The translations under genes were made by a program, and so were the position numbers. Positions 32,262-32,276 of a DNA stretch of 32,276 nt are shown here, piece after piece. A model generated the notes under the pieces. It was not told the DNA's origin. It ran no database searches and saw only the letters and a list, made by a program, of their open reading frames with translations. The stretch's first letter is position 1. The number at the start of each line of letters is the position of its first letter. Source of the stretch: Muribaculaceae bacterium (lineage in GTDB: Bacteria > Bacteroidota > Bacteroidia > Bacteroidales > Muribaculaceae); NCBI GenBank assembly GCA_022509105.1, contig JAFLTV010000026.1, positions 1 through 32,276 on the forward strand, in the 5' to 3' direction.

Positions 32262-32276
32262 GTCGCAAAAAGTTCA

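Overview
The window reads as chromosomal core-genome DNA from a Bacteroidota member, most likely class Bacteroidia, order Bacteroidales. A gut lineage such as Muribaculaceae is possible, but that is inference. The evidence is the gene set (GldH, a large LptD-like protein, an OmpH/Skp-like lipoprotein, DUF4954, a six-domain S1, a 330-residue EF-Ts) and repeated matches to the Bacteroidota promoter pattern (-33 TTTG, 19-21 nt spacer, -7 TAnnTTTG). Base composition is AT-rich and even, and I see no mobile element, CRISPR array or clear foreign island. No gene-free stretch exceeds 300 nt; the longest gaps are 2095-2262, 6653-6873 and 29085-29312.

Left part, mostly minus strand: a tRNA-Tyr/tRNA-Gly pair runs out of the window with its own promoter, next to glmS. 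A four-gene operon follows: PepD-type dipeptidase, exported N-acetylmuramidase-like protein, second PepD paralogue, NYN-domain protein. It has a promoter at 6743-6773 and a terminator at about 2211-2261.

Middle, plus strand: an OmpH/Skp-like lipoprotein; hflX overlapping a DUF4954 beta-helix gene; rpsA between its own promoter and terminator; a tiny secreted protein ending in a type IX sorting-like domain; ilvE with an HD hydrolase; a TTG-initiated LptD-like gene; then a coiled-coil protein, ZapA, RNase Y, a RicT/PSP1 protein, GldH, an M24 peptidase and the CCA-adding enzyme. The last five are tightly packed. The RNase Y/RicT adjacency matters because RicT-type proteins modulate RNase Y in Bacillus.

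Right part: nadC and yraN converge on the CCA gene with a 36-nt tail overlap. A secreted AmyE-like GH13 amylase, groES-groEL with a terminator, and a translation operon rplM-rpsI-rpsB-tsf follow. The rplM leader and the rpsI-rpsB gap contain hairpins that look like ribosomal-protein leader regulation.

I found no strikingly new multi-gene system. The best candidates for a second look are the structured rplM leader and rpsI-rpsB spacer, the pepD-muramidase-pepD-NYN operon, the rny-ricT module with its four-cysteine N-terminus, and the mini sorting-domain protein.
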